A DNA stretch of 64,000 bases, taken from contig JABWCQ010000002.1 in NCBI GenBank assembly GCA_013360195.1, forward strand, positions 250,932 through 314,931, in the 5' to 3' direction. This DNA is from a bacterium (GTDB lineage: Bacteria > Electryoneota > RPQS01). The position numbers and the translations under genes are program-made. A model generated the notes under the pieces. It ran no database searches. It worked only from the letters and a program-made list of their open reading frames with translations, and was not told the origin of the DNA. Every line of letters begins with the position of its first letter. Within the stretch, counting starts at the first letter, position 1. Below are positions 7,856 to 16,767 of this stretch, piece by piece.

Positions 7856-10768
7856 CTACTGCGCGGAATTCGTGTCACGAACAGCGACACGACCGCGCAA
7901 ATCTTCAAGCCGTCGACGCGCACTCGCGTCATTTGGTGTAGTCACCAGCCAGTTCTCGAGTAATGTAATTGCCTTCTCAGTTTGACCAAGGCGCTCGTAG
8001 CTTTGAAGCAAACCGCCCACGGCTTGACCGTTACGCGGATCAAGTTGCATAACCCGTTCAAAGAACTCAGCTGCCATGTCAAATGCTTCCGAGCCATACA
8101 TTGTGGATCCGGCGGAATAAAGCTGCTCGGCAGTCGGATTCTCACCAAGCGATGCGCGTGCAATTTCCGCAGCCCGAGCTTTGTCCTTCAGTTGACCTGC
8201 GTAAGAACCGGCAATTCGCAGTCTTGCGTCAAATGGTAAGTCGCTGCGCTGCTCAGCCCAATCGAGCCTGCGCCGAAGCTCCTCCGTGTCACCCAGATCG
8301 CTAAACATTCGCCCTATTTGAAGAGACAATTCGACATTTGAAATCGGTCGAACCGATTCTGGAATCAGTTCATCCATTCTTCGCATTAATGCTAGCGCCT
8401 TGTCGCGATTGGAAAGCTGATCAAAGTTCGCGAGTTGCTCTGAAAGTGACGAAAACTGTCGTGGCTGGAAACCTGCCGGATCCGGAGTCGATCGGTAATG
8501 ATAGGCAAGTTGAAGGAATGCTGACCGGTAGTTCTGCAGCAGCTTGGAAACATTGTCATCAAAATGAACCGAAGGATCATCAATTCCACGGAAATGGTCC
8601 TTGAAAACGACAAGGATGTTCTCTCTCAGCTTTTCATGGTCAATTCCTCGGCCACTGCCACCTGGAGAAACCCGGAATACAAGTCCTTCCATGCTCAGAT
8701 AATCCCGCAAACCAATCATGTTCGTATTGGCAACTGTAACCGAAAAGTAAATCGGACGCGGGTTAGCAGTTTTCGCAGGATCATAGTTCGTACGAAGAAT
8801 ATCCAGAATCATCTGATCCTGAACCCTAAGGAAGTTGGGTTCTCTCGACTCGCCTTGCTTGTACTGAATATACATTGCGCCCGGCACATCCCAAGACATT
8901 CTGCCTTGCGGTGTATTGAGCTCGACTCGACGTTTTTCCGCCGGCCAGTACCTCGAAAGCAACGCCTGTGCATCTTGACCATCAATGTACCGGTCAATAT
9001 ACGTATCGTTAAACGAGATTGGCACTTTCGGTTCGCGGTCACGAAGCTGCTTTATGTACCACCCAGTATTTAACAAGCTCAGATTGACAATTCGAACATC
9101 CTTCCGGACACCTTCGACTTCCTGCAGGTACCATACAGGAAATGTATCATTGTCGCCATTCGTGAATAAAATTCCGTTTGGCGCACACGACATCAATGTA
9201 TTGTAGCTGTAATCCCACGCGACTGCGTTGCCTGAACGGTCGTTCATGGAGTAATTGCGAGCCAGCAGTATACCCGGACTTAGGATCAAGAGAAGTGCCA
9301 ATGCACCGATGACGGCCTGCTTTGAGCCTTTCAGCTTCTTGGACACCCATTCCAAAGCTGCATATGCACCAAATCCTATCCACAACGCGAATGCGAAAAA
9401 CGCGCCCACATAGGAGTAGTCCCGCTCACGCGGCTGAGGATCATCCTGATTCAAATACAGGATAATGGCATAGCCGGTCATGAAGAAAATGGTCGCGACG
9501 ACCAGCCACCCGTTGCGATCCCGTCCGTATTGGTGAAAGAAACCCCAAAATCCAAGTAGTAAGGGAGCGCAGGTCAGAATCGCCAGCCACCTCAATATGC
9601 CAGCAGGGCTTGAACTCAACAAGCTTAGAATGGAATACTTCGGATCTACCCCAGCATCCTGAAACTCCTGCTGCGGCGCACCTTCACGACCAACAAACTG
9701 CCACAATAGATACCTATTGAACATTTTGTTGATCTGATAGTCCCAGAAGAAATCCCATTCGCTTGAATATGCAGGATTTCCCTTCCAGACTCGGGGAAAC
9801 ATTGCCCTGTCACCGTACTGCTCGCGATTAAGATAGCTTAGAAACGCTGCCGGTGTCTCAGGATCATTCTCATCGATCGGCGGATTCAACCCCGACCGAA
9901 TGTAAATCATCGTGTAAGTTGAATAACCGATAATGACCAATAAGAGACCGGCCATGGCCGTACCTATTATGCCATGACGTTCCTTGACTGCCCACCAGAA
10001 TATTCCGCCAAGCAACAATACGACAATAAGAGGAGCATAAAGACTTTCAAATCTGCTTGCGAGGGCTGGCAGCCACTTCACGACTCCGGGATAAACCAGT
10101 ATGAACACAAGTCCCGTAGCTACAATCAAGCCGACAAAACTTTTCAACTCGAACTGGCGGCGGCGGAAGTACATCACCAATGCCAGCGCGGGAATTGCGA
10201 GGATCATGAGCAAATGGACACCAGTCGCAAGCCCAACAACATAACCGATCAACAGCAGCAAGCGTTCGTTACCCGGCTCATCTGCCTTTTCATGCCAAAC
10301 CAGAATCAGCCAGACCACCAGATGTGTCAGCAACTGGCTCATTGCATAAACTTCAGACTCTACTGCATTAAACCACATCGAATACGAAAACGCGAGAGTC
10401 AGCGAGCCTATCATGGCACCACCGTAAACAAGGAGTTTGTCAATCTCAGACTCCTCGCGTCCACGGAATATTCGAATCAAGCGTACGATGATCAAGAAAG
10501 CCAGAAGAATAGCAAATGCGCTTGAGAGAACGGACATCCAGGTCACACGGACAGCAATGTCCGAAGAAATCGGAACCATCGAGAACACCCGGCCGACAAG
10601 TAGAAACAACGGTGAGCCCGGTGGATGCGGAACAGACAAGGTATAAGAACAAGCAGCAAATTCACCACAGTCCCAAAACGAGACGGTGTCCGCCATGGTC
10701 AACGAATAGACCACCAGCGATATTGCAAAAACGGCGGCGGCGAACCACCACTTCGTATCTAATTTCAC
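7856..10768 (-). CDS. DUF2723 multi-spanning membrane protein with C-terminal TPR repeats
   Basis: 970 residues. The first ~500 form a polytopic membrane region starting WWFAAAVFAISLVVYSLTMADTVSFWDCGEF, the hallmark of the DUF2723 family (GT117-like; distant to protein O-mannosyltransferases), with a cytoplasmic YLNQDDPQPRERDYSY segment near residue 450. A soluble domain with FTNGDNDTFPVWYLQ follows, then TPR helices from about residue 800 (EQLYSAGSTMYGSEAFDMAAEFFERV). It probably transfers a sugar from a lipid carrier to a protein or glycan outside the cytoplasmic membrane (inference). The GTG start overlaps the upstream glycosyltransferase stop (GTGA). DUF2723 proteins are common in Bacteroidetes and related phyla. 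Confidence 0.88.
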   Translation of the reverse strand: MKLDTKWWFAAAVFAISLVVYSLTMADTVSFWDCGEFAACSYTLSVPHPPGSPLFLLVGRVFSMVPISSDIAVRVTWMSVLSSAFAILLAFLIIVRLIRIFRGREESEIDKLLVYGGAMIGSLTLAFSYSMWFNAVESEVYAMSQLLTHLVVWLILVWHEKADEPGNERLLLLIGYVVGLATGVHLLMILAIPALALVMYFRRRQFELKSFVGLIVATGLVFILVYPGVVKWLPALASRFESLYAPLIVVLLLGGIFWWAVKERHGIIGTAMAGLLLVIIGYSTYTMIYIRSGLNPPIDENDPETPAAFLSYLNREQYGDRAMFPRVWKGNPAYSSEWDFFWDYQINKMFNRYLLWQFVGREGAPQQEFQDAGVDPKYSILSLLSSSPAGILRWLAILTCAPLLLGFWGFFHQYGRDRNGWLVVATIFFMTGYAIILYLNQDDPQPRERDYSYVGAFFAFALWIGFGAYAALEWVSKKLKGSKQAVIGALALLLILSPGILLARNYSMNDRSGNAVAWDYSYNTLMSCAPNGILFTNGDNDTFPVWYLQEVEGVRKDVRIVNLSLLNTGWYIKQLRDREPKVPISFNDTYIDRYIDGQDAQALLSRYWPAEKRRVELNTPQGRMSWDVPGAMYIQYKQGESREPNFLRVQDQMILDILRTNYDPAKTANPRPIYFSVTVANTNMIGLRDYLSMEGLVFRVSPGGSGRGIDHEKLRENILVVFKDHFRGIDDPSVHFDDNVSKLLQNYRSAFLQLAYHYRSTPDPAGFQPRQFSSLSEQLANFDQLSNRDKALALMRRMDELIPESVRPISNVELSLQIGRMFSDLGDTEELRRRLDWAEQRSDLPFDARLRIAGSYAGQLKDKARAAEIARASLGENPTAEQLYSAGSTMYGSEAFDMAAEFFERVMQLDPRNGQAVGGLLQSYERLGQTEKAITLLENWLVTTPNDASARRRLEDLRGRVAVRDTNSAQ

Positions 10769-11808
10769 GAGTTCTTTCTTAATTGAGTGTACGTCTTCTG
10801 CTTCCGAACGTAATAGCGATACACAATTGAAATTGGCAAAATGACATGTTGAAGGTCTTCATCACTGACAATTCGTTCAGCCTGCACTCCCCTTCTCTTC
10901 TGAAGGATTCGCGGAATTGCAGCCAAGATGTAAGCATGAGCCCACATTATTGCCAAGGACCTCTTTGGTTCGCCTTTGAAGGGAGACACAAAAAAAGCGA
11001 CCCAATCGAGTAATAACCGGACGGGCAGTCTGAAGCAAAGATTTCGCAGCCCATAATTCTTGATCATCATGGCAAGGCTGTTCCGATGGTTCAGATACAT
11101 CTTGCGCACTCGATCAGCAGACAGCGCGGCACCGGCCCAATGATACACTACCCCCTTGGGTACCACAACAATTCTCTGGCCATTTAGCCAAATTCGCCAA
11201 CACAAGTCGAGTTCTTCCATGTGCATGAAGAAGTCCTCGTCAAGCCCCCCGACCTTGAGGAAAGTCTCACGTCTGACGATAAGAGATGCTCCAGTTGCCC
11301 AAAACACCTCAACGGGATCATCATACTGCCCACTGTCCGGCTCCGTTTCATCAAAAATCCTGCCCCGGACGAATGGAAAGCCGTAAGCATCCAAGAATCC
11401 GCCAGATCCGCCAGAGTATTCAAAGCGATCGTGATCTTGATACTGCTTAAGCTTGGGTTGCGCCGCCGCAATCGAGGAGTCTTGCTCCATGAACTCAATC
11501 GCATCATCCAGCCAACCAGGCTCTACTTCGACATCGAAGTTCAATAAAACACAATACTTACCACTGACTACGTGAATTGCACGGTTATACGCACCACTGT
11601 AGCCGTAGTTAGTCCCGAATTCGAGTACTCTGACGTCAGGATGTTGTTTGCGGACGTATTCAAGGCTGCCGTCACTCGATCCATTGTCCGCTACTACTAT
11701 TTCAACGGGTGCATATACTGTCTTTCCAAGGCTTTCGAGACATCTTGGAAGGAACTTTAACCCGTTGTAATTTAAGATTATGATGGTGACAAGCGGGCGC
11801 GGGGTCAT
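10765..11808 (-). CDS. glycosyltransferase family 2
   Basis: 347 residues. N-terminal GT-A domain: VTIIILNYNGLKFLPRCLESL, VVADNGSSDGS, LLNFDVEVEPGW (metal site near residue 95) and GLDEDFFMHMEELDLCWRI. After residue 245 comes a less conserved tail with two hydrophobic stretches (RLLLDWVAFFVSPF; IMWAHAYILAAIPRIL), probably membrane-associated. It resembles family-2 rhamnosyl/galactosyl transferases of surface polysaccharides. It starts at an ATG with a G-rich ribosome site and is first in a unit with the DUF2723 gene; a good promoter lies 28 bases upstream. The stop overlaps the DUF2723 GTG start, so the two products likely work together. Confidence 0.88.
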   Translation of the reverse strand: MTPRPLVTIIILNYNGLKFLPRCLESLGKTVYAPVEIVVADNGSSDGSLEYVRKQHPDVRVLEFGTNYGYSGAYNRAIHVVSGKYCVLLNFDVEVEPGWLDDAIEFMEQDSSIAAAQPKLKQYQDHDRFEYSGGSGGFLDAYGFPFVRGRIFDETEPDSGQYDDPVEVFWATGASLIVRRETFLKVGGLDEDFFMHMEELDLCWRIWLNGQRIVVVPKGVVYHWAGAALSADRVRKMYLNHRNSLAMMIKNYGLRNLCFRLPVRLLLDWVAFFVSPFKGEPKRSLAIMWAHAYILAAIPRILQKRRGVQAERIVSDEDLQHVILPISIVYRYYVRKQKTYTQLRKNS

Positions 11809-11835
11809 TTGCCCCCATTTGGCGGGAAATGTAAA

Positions 11836-11864
11836 AAAATAAGGAATATCCGAGGGAATGTCAA
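11836..11864 (-). promoter_or_regulatory. promoter of the glycosyltransferase/DUF2723 unit
   Basis: Leftward reading gives a perfect -35 TTGACA (11864-11859), a 17-base spacer and -10 TATTTT (11841-11836). The predicted start lies about 20 bases before the ATG at 11808. It lies in the only sizeable gap between the Bat operon and this unit. Confidence 0.6.
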
Positions 11865-11891
11865 GCCGCAGAAAGCAGTCAATTGGATTGA

Positions 11892-12509
11892 CTAATTGGT
11901 AATTTTTAGGACGCGTGCATCATAGAATCCGCCAGCCATAGCTACTCGGTACAAGGAATCCGCAGATTCTCTGCTTAAGAATTCGCCAAATCTGATCCTG
12001 AAGAATGGCCAGTCACTTAAAATCTTTCCTGTTATCCCGAGCACAGCGTTCGCACGGGCACAGAATTCATCAGCCTTATCGCGGTCAAGGAATGTACCCA
12101 GCTGAACAGTGAAATAAGACACAGATGGCGTCTCTATTGCTGGCAAGACAGCCGCTTGGGAAACGTTCAATACTGAGTCTGTTACAACCAGTTTTCCATC
12201 GCCACGACTCTGAACACCAGTAGAATCTGAAGCAACGCCTCTTGCACCTATTATCGTTTCAGCACCTAATCTGCTTTCAACGTCAGCCTGTGGATTCGGA
12301 TAGTTTCCAAACGTATCCTGTTGAAACACATCCGGTCCGAGTGACCACGGATCAATTAGTAAAAGTGTCGAATCAATTGAAGTTGCTGCTCCGGACGGAC
12401 GATGAAGTACAGACCGGGTTGAACCACAGCTTGTGACGCCAAACATGGCAATCACAGTCATTACAACTGGAATGCTCAACACGATTCTCTCAAATAGTCT
12501 CAACATCAT
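11892..12509 (-). CDS. SPOR-domain lipoprotein
   Basis: About 205 residues. A lipoprotein signal ends FGVTSCGS, with the lipobox Cys near residue 29. A low-complexity linker follows, then a C-terminal SPOR domain from about residue 130 (SYFTVQLGTFLDRDKADEFCARAN ... GKILSDWPFFRIRFGEF). SPOR domains bind glycan strands stripped of stem peptides, usually at division sites, so it should be an outer-membrane-anchored, wall-binding protein. The start is uncertain: GTG at 12512, ATG 12509 and ATG 12506 are consecutive; I chose 12509. It overlaps the batE stop by about 20 bases, tying a wall-binding protein to the Bat operon. Confidence 0.75.
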   Translation of the reverse strand: MMLRLFERIVLSIPVVMTVIAMFGVTSCGSTRSVLHRPSGAATSIDSTLLLIDPWSLGPDVFQQDTFGNYPNPQADVESRLGAETIIGARGVASDSTGVQSRGDGKLVVTDSVLNVSQAAVLPAIETPSVSYFTVQLGTFLDRDKADEFCARANAVLGITGKILSDWPFFRIRFGEFLSRESADSLYRVAMAGGFYDARVLKITN

Positions 12510-13224
12510 CACTGGCTATCCAACCCTTTCGACCATCAGTGAGCTGTATCTCTGTCCAGGCAGAAAGCTTCTCACCTATTGAAACCTTGGTGCCGGCATG
12601 CAACGAGAAAAGTTGAGTAGAATTCTCAGATGGACTCGAGTATACATCCGTTTTCTCGACCATTACAATCGCGTAAGGGTTCGTCAGTGCACTGCTGCGC
12701 CAGGAATAAAGAAAAAGGACAATAACCGCCAATCCGGCAAACAAAAGCACAGCTCGATTGGCGATTTCACGTACTCTGTCGTTGGCATAAATTATAACTC
12801 CAACGATAACCGCCAGACAGGCGTTCGAGACAATCAACAAAGTTCTCAACAATCCTAGCGAAAAATAATCTCGAACTGATATCAAGTAGCTCCAAACACC
12901 AAGTTTCGGCGCGGTCGCAATCTGATCAACTATGCCTCGATTCGCAAGCGCCAGATTCTTGATTGCGTCATCGTCACCGGGATTTAGTTTGAGCGAACGC
13001 TCGTAATGCAGAATTGCGCGTTCAATATTACCTAGTCGAAAATAAGCATTCCCAAGATTATACTCAACAGATGCACTAGTCTGTCCGGAAGCCGTAATAC
13101 TCTCCCACTGTTGAATTGCGCCTGTCCAGTCCTCCTTATTGTATGCCAGCAGTCCCGCTTCAAATACTGTGTTAGCAAGTACAGACTTGCACATGAGAAG
13201 GACCAACACAAGTGCCAGTTTCAC
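12490..13224 (-). CDS. batE: BatE-like TPR/SH3 membrane protein
   Basis: 244 residues from GTG at 13224, which overlaps the batD stop (GTGA) and has the ribosome site GGAGGGG. Upstream frame extension would put about 70 unconserved residues before the signal peptide, so I reject it. Order: signal peptide (KLALVLVLLMCKSVLA), two or three TPR repeats (TVFEAGLLAYNKEDWTGAIQ; ASVEYNLGNAYFRLGNIERA), two transmembrane helices (LLRTLLIVSNACLAVIVGVIIYA; RAVLLFAGLAVIVLFLYSW), and a C-terminal SH3-like domain from about residue 190 (DVYSSPSENSTQLFSLHAGT ... RKGWIASDDVE). This is the BatE layout of Bacteroidetes-type aerotolerance operons. The exact role in the Bat complex is unknown. Confidence 0.8.
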   Translation of the reverse strand: MKLALVLVLLMCKSVLANTVFEAGLLAYNKEDWTGAIQQWESITASGQTSASVEYNLGNAYFRLGNIERAILHYERSLKLNPGDDDAIKNLALANRGIVDQIATAPKLGVWSYLISVRDYFSLGLLRTLLIVSNACLAVIVGVIIYANDRVREIANRAVLLFAGLAVIVLFLYSWRSSALTNPYAIVMVEKTDVYSSPSENSTQLFSLHAGTKVSIGEKLSAWTEIQLTDGRKGWIASDDVETI

Positions 13225-14990
13225 TTTCCGTTCCCCTCCAACTCCATGCACACTTTCTTCAATTCTCCAATTGCCGATCCTAACTCCGCAGAAACTGTCG
13301 TACCACCGGCAAACCTCATTCGCTCGCAGGTCTCCTTTGCATTGACAAGAGCCACCCACAGTGAATCGGGGAGACCATGCTCGTGCCAGGCAAGCGCAAA
13401 CTCCTCGATCGTAGCAGTAGGACTTTTTATTCCAGTCCACTCACGGGCAATCGCAGTTACTGCATCCGAAACGATTCTTGTTGCGTCGACTTGTTTCCTC
13501 CCCACCATTGCCTCTTCCGCCGTGGTCAATTTAGTGCGCAATGACTTCAGTAGTTTCTGTCTCCGCGCACCTGAAGTTTGACCGAACCTCTCGCGACGGC
13601 GGACGGCAAATACAGCGCCTGCAAGCAATACCCATGGACTTGCCAATCCGATCCAGAAGCCCGAAGTATTGTGCGGCAAGCGATCAGCGATTGTGAGTGT
13701 ACCAATAGAGTTCTTCACATAGGCTATGTCTTGACCGATGGATTGAACTTCTCGTTTACTTGCGACCGGTAAGGAATTATCGCTTACCCTGTTTGCTCCA
13801 CGTTGAACCTCCAATCGTAACTCTGGAGAAGACACTTCCTCGTATCTTCGAGTTTCAGGATCAAAAAATGTAAGCGAAACAGGAGGAATAATTTGTGACC
13901 CGGCGGCACGGGGAATGATTACATACTCATAGGTTTTGCTGCCGCTTATGTGATCAGGTCCACGTTTGATCTGATCAACAGTCTTAGGGTCAAACACTTC
14001 AAAGTCGGTTGGAATCCTCACTTTTGGAATCGGTAGCGTCTTAATATTCCCAGTACCCCGGACAAGAATCGACAATGTCACAGCATCATTAGTTTCACAC
14101 TGGTTCTTGTCAAGCCTCGCCGAAACTGAATACCGACCAACGGCAATGTCACCGACTGGCTTTCCATCATCAGGCAAAGGCTTTATGCGCAGGGTTAATG
14201 AACGGCATGAGACTTCAACCGATTCTCTTCGCCTTCCAAAACTGAAAAAGGGGTCGTTGAAAGGATCATTGGTGCGTCCGCGTGAGCCCTGTCTTCGTTC
14301 AACTTGAACAACTGCAGTTAACGGATCAACCGTCAATTCTCCAGACGTAGTACCGAACAACGCAACCTTGCGAATGACAACCGACTTGTAACTTTGACCG
14401 TCAACGACTTCATCCCGTGGCACAAGCTGAGATGGCATGTCGAATTCTTCCATCCAGAACCCGGGTGTCTTCGGCAATTCCTTGAATTCAGGCGCATAAA
14501 CAGAAGTTGCGAAATAGAGTTTGTAAGTCAGAACAATCTCTTCGCCAACAAATGCCTCGCGCTTATCCGGAACGACCTGGATGAAAACTTCTTCACGCTG
14601 GCCCCCACGCGCACGCTCGCCTGCGGGCGTGACTTGTATCTCAATGGGTGCAGTGGTGTAGATTCTGCCTTTTATGTTCGCCTGCACGGCTCCGATTACG
14701 GCCTTGCCGGGTGAATTTGCCCGAAAATAATATGTGAAGCTCTTTTCGGAGGAAACTCTCCCGTTGACTATGCTTGTTTGCGTCGATGTGGATGGTCCGC
14801 CGACAAGATCCAGATTTGAGAATTCCTTTGGCTGAGGCGTTGGAACACCCGTTGCCGCGCCGATAATCGTAAATGTAACTTCAAAAGTTTGACCGGCCGC
14901 AATCGAAGATGCACTCGCATTCGCCCTAAACTCAATTTGGGCCCATACATTTGATGCCAACAACAGTAGAGTGAGTGCCGCGTAGAACAT
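13221..14990 (-). CDS. batD: BatD (oxygen tolerance) protein
   Basis: 589 residues. Signal peptide (residues 1 to about 17, ending NVWAQ), a large periplasmic region of Ig-like beta domains (IEFRANASASSIAAGQTFEV; KSFTYYFRANSPGKAVIGAV; YSVSARLDKNQCETNDAVTL), one transmembrane helix near residue 445 (FWIGLASPWVLLAGAVFAV) and a cytoplasmic helical tail. This matches PF13584 (BatD). I start it at the ATG 14990, whose first base is the last base of the batC stop (TAATG) and which follows the ribosome site AAGGA; a TTG two codons earlier is less likely. It probably scaffolds the BatA/BatB complex in the periplasm (family inference). Confidence 0.87.
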   Translation of the reverse strand: MFYAALTLLLLASNVWAQIEFRANASASSIAAGQTFEVTFTIIGAATGVPTPQPKEFSNLDLVGGPSTSTQTSIVNGRVSSEKSFTYYFRANSPGKAVIGAVQANIKGRIYTTAPIEIQVTPAGERARGGQREEVFIQVVPDKREAFVGEEIVLTYKLYFATSVYAPEFKELPKTPGFWMEEFDMPSQLVPRDEVVDGQSYKSVVIRKVALFGTTSGELTVDPLTAVVQVERRQGSRGRTNDPFNDPFFSFGRRRESVEVSCRSLTLRIKPLPDDGKPVGDIAVGRYSVSARLDKNQCETNDAVTLSILVRGTGNIKTLPIPKVRIPTDFEVFDPKTVDQIKRGPDHISGSKTYEYVIIPRAAGSQIIPPVSLTFFDPETRRYEEVSSPELRLEVQRGANRVSDNSLPVASKREVQSIGQDIAYVKNSIGTLTIADRLPHNTSGFWIGLASPWVLLAGAVFAVRRRERFGQTSGARRQKLLKSLRTKLTTAEEAMVGRKQVDATRIVSDAVTAIAREWTGIKSPTATIEEFALAWHEHGLPDSLWVALVNAKETCERMRFAGGTTVSAELGSAIGELKKVCMELEGNGK

Positions 14991-15727
14991 TACCAATCCT
15001 TTACACGCTTCTTGCGTTGGGCAACTTTAGCTTTCCTTACATGTTCAAGTGTGTTCTGTTCATCCTGCAAAAGGGCGTTAAGCAATTGCTCAGCTTCTTC
15101 CTTTGACATTTGCTGCTGCGGCACAGGTTCAGGCGAACTTTGGTTCGAATCAGCAGGTTGCTGTTCGTTTTGCTGCGCTTGATCCTGATCTTGCTGCGGC
15201 TGCTTATCATCCTGTTTATTGTTCTGTGATTCGTTATTCTGTTCCTGCTTCTGATCGTCACTCTTCTCTTGCTGATTCTGATCCTGCTTTTCTTGCTGAT
15301 TCTGTGACTCGCGTCTCAATTTCAACGCCAATTCAAGATTCTGCTTTGCATCCATATCGGTAGGATCATGGCGAAGTGCTTCAATATACGAGGCTATGGC
15401 TTCATCATACTTCTGAGCTTGAAGGTGTGAGTTGCCCAAATTATAGAAAGTGTTGCGCAACTGATCATGAGATCTTGATGAGTCCAATGCAGCGCCATAT
15501 ACTTTAACTGCTCGATCATACTCTCCGGAATTGTACATCACATTGCCAAGATTATACATCACGATAGAAGTATCGGCACCAAATTCGAGGGCCTTTACAT
15601 AGTGATACTGTGCTTGATCCGACTGCCCGGCAAGTGCAGACTCATTACCTTTACTTACTTCACGAGAGGGCAATCCCGCAATAACGATTTCAGCAAGCAA
15701 CATTACTATTGCGAAAGCAACTGTCAC
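14990..15727 (-). CDS. batC: BatC-like TPR protein with Gln/Asn-rich tail
   Basis: 245 residues. N-terminal signal or anchor (VAFAIVMLLAEIVIAGL), about three TPR motifs (residues 30-140: YHYVKALEFGADTSIVMYNL; AVKVYGAALDSSRSHDQLRN; AIASYIEALRHDPTDMDAKQ), then about 65 residues made almost only of Gln, Asn, Asp, Glu and Lys (residues 145-210) and a charged C-terminal helix (KEEAEQLLNALLQDEQNTLE). The layout is that of BatC. The GTG start overlaps the batB stop (GTGA) and has a strong ribosome site, GAGGAGG. The low-complexity part may be a flexible linker; its length is likely to vary between strains. Confidence 0.82.
   Translation of the reverse strand: MTVAFAIVMLLAEIVIAGLPSREVSKGNESALAGQSDQAQYHYVKALEFGADTSIVMYNLGNVMYNSGEYDRAVKVYGAALDSSRSHDQLRNTFYNLGNSHLQAQKYDEAIASYIEALRHDPTDMDAKQNLELALKLRRESQNQQEKQDQNQQEKSDDQKQEQNNESQNNKQDDKQPQQDQDQAQQNEQQPADSNQSSPEPVPQQQMSKEEAEQLLNALLQDEQNTLEHVRKAKVAQRKKRVKDW
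15130..15310 (-). repeat. Gln/Asn-rich low-complexity coding repeat inside batC
   Basis: Imperfect short repeats of CTG-ATT-CTG and CTT-GCT-GAT type on the plus strand encode runs such as NQQEKQDQNQQEKSDDQ and QPQQDQDQAQQNEQQ. It is in frame, with no stops, and stands out from the flanking TPR sequence. Such tracts can change length by slippage. Confidence 0.7.
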
Positions 15728-16767
15728 TTTGCCCTCCTCGGCTTAAAGACAAATCCAGAGAATTGGCCGATACGCTCCCCAATCAGGAACTCAAGGACTA
15801 ATAGAAAGAGTGCAGGAATTGCAAAGTACGCGAATCGATCTTCGTAACCCGCGAACTGCATTTGCCCAAACTCGGTTTTCTCCATCTCGCTTAGGTTTTC
15901 CCAAATCAAGTCAAGTTCCTTGCCGCCGGGGTTAGCGCGCTGATACACTCCCCCCCCTGCCTCTGCTATTTCTGCCAAATGCGTTTCATTCAGTTGTGAT
16001 ACAATCACTTGCCCGTTCTGGTCTTTCTTGTATCCGGCGCGTCGACCGGCAGCGTCGATCAACGGTATCGGTGACCCATTTGGAGTGCCCATTCCTATCG
16101 TGTAGACTTTTATGCCGGAAGCGTTAGCTTCAGACGCGGCGTCTATTGCCGCATCTTCGTGATCTTCTCCGTCAGTGATGATAATTAGAACCTTGCTTTT
16201 CGACTCCGCGTGCTCGTCAAAAGTTTGGATCGCCATGCGAATTGCGTCAGCTACTGCCGTGCCCGGTTCAGGTACAATCGAAGGCGACAATACACGATTG
16301 AGCAGCTTTACAGCGCCATAGTCCGTGGTCAACGGGCAATGATAAACAGCGCTCCCTGCAAATGCTATCAAGCCAACACGATCCCCGTTGAGGCCATTCA
16401 CAAACTTCTGTATGGCAAACTTCGCGCTCTCAAGTCTAGAGGGTGAAAAATCCTCGCTCAACATGCTGAAAGAAAGGTCAACCGCAATCAATACGTCGAC
16501 TCCTTCGCGCTTTATCTCTTCGAGCCTTGTTCCTATCTGCGGCCGTGCCACGGCAATAATAAGAAGTGAGAAGGCGAGCAACCATATTGACATCCGCAAC
16601 CATTTTCTGGTTTCCGACTGTCCGTACGCGACTCGAATCAGATTCGGACTTGGAACAACTCTTTGCGCATCCTTCTGACTTCTTCGCAACAAAACAATCC
16701 AGCCAACCAAGACGACCGGTACAAGCAGGAGTAGCCAAAGAAGCTCAGGGGATTCAAACTTGATCAT
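15724..16767 (-). CDS. batB: BatB, von Willebrand factor A membrane protein
   Basis: 347 residues from ATG 16767, which overlaps the batA stop (ATGA) and follows the ribosome site AGGAAG; earlier in-frame starts would add about 24 residues lying in batA. Order: short periplasmic start, transmembrane helix (LLWLLLLVPVVLVGWIVLL), second helix near residue 60 (WLLAFSLLIIAVARPQIG), vWA domain with the metal-site motif DLSFS (near 95) and ITDGEDHED, and a C-terminal helix (FAYFAIPALFLLVLEFLIG). It pairs with BatA; metal-dependent adhesion is inferred from the intact DxSxS. Bat proteins are linked to stress or oxygen tolerance, but the molecular role is unresolved. Confidence 0.88.
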   Translation of the reverse strand: MIKFESPELLWLLLLVPVVLVGWIVLLRRSQKDAQRVVPSPNLIRVAYGQSETRKWLRMSIWLLAFSLLIIAVARPQIGTRLEEIKREGVDVLIAVDLSFSMLSEDFSPSRLESAKFAIQKFVNGLNGDRVGLIAFAGSAVYHCPLTTDYGAVKLLNRVLSPSIVPEPGTAVADAIRMAIQTFDEHAESKSKVLIIITDGEDHEDAAIDAASEANASGIKVYTIGMGTPNGSPIPLIDAAGRRAGYKKDQNGQVIVSQLNETHLAEIAEAGGGVYQRANPGGKELDLIWENLSEMEKTEFGQMQFAGYEDRFAYFAIPALFLLVLEFLIGERIGQFSGFVFKPRRAK

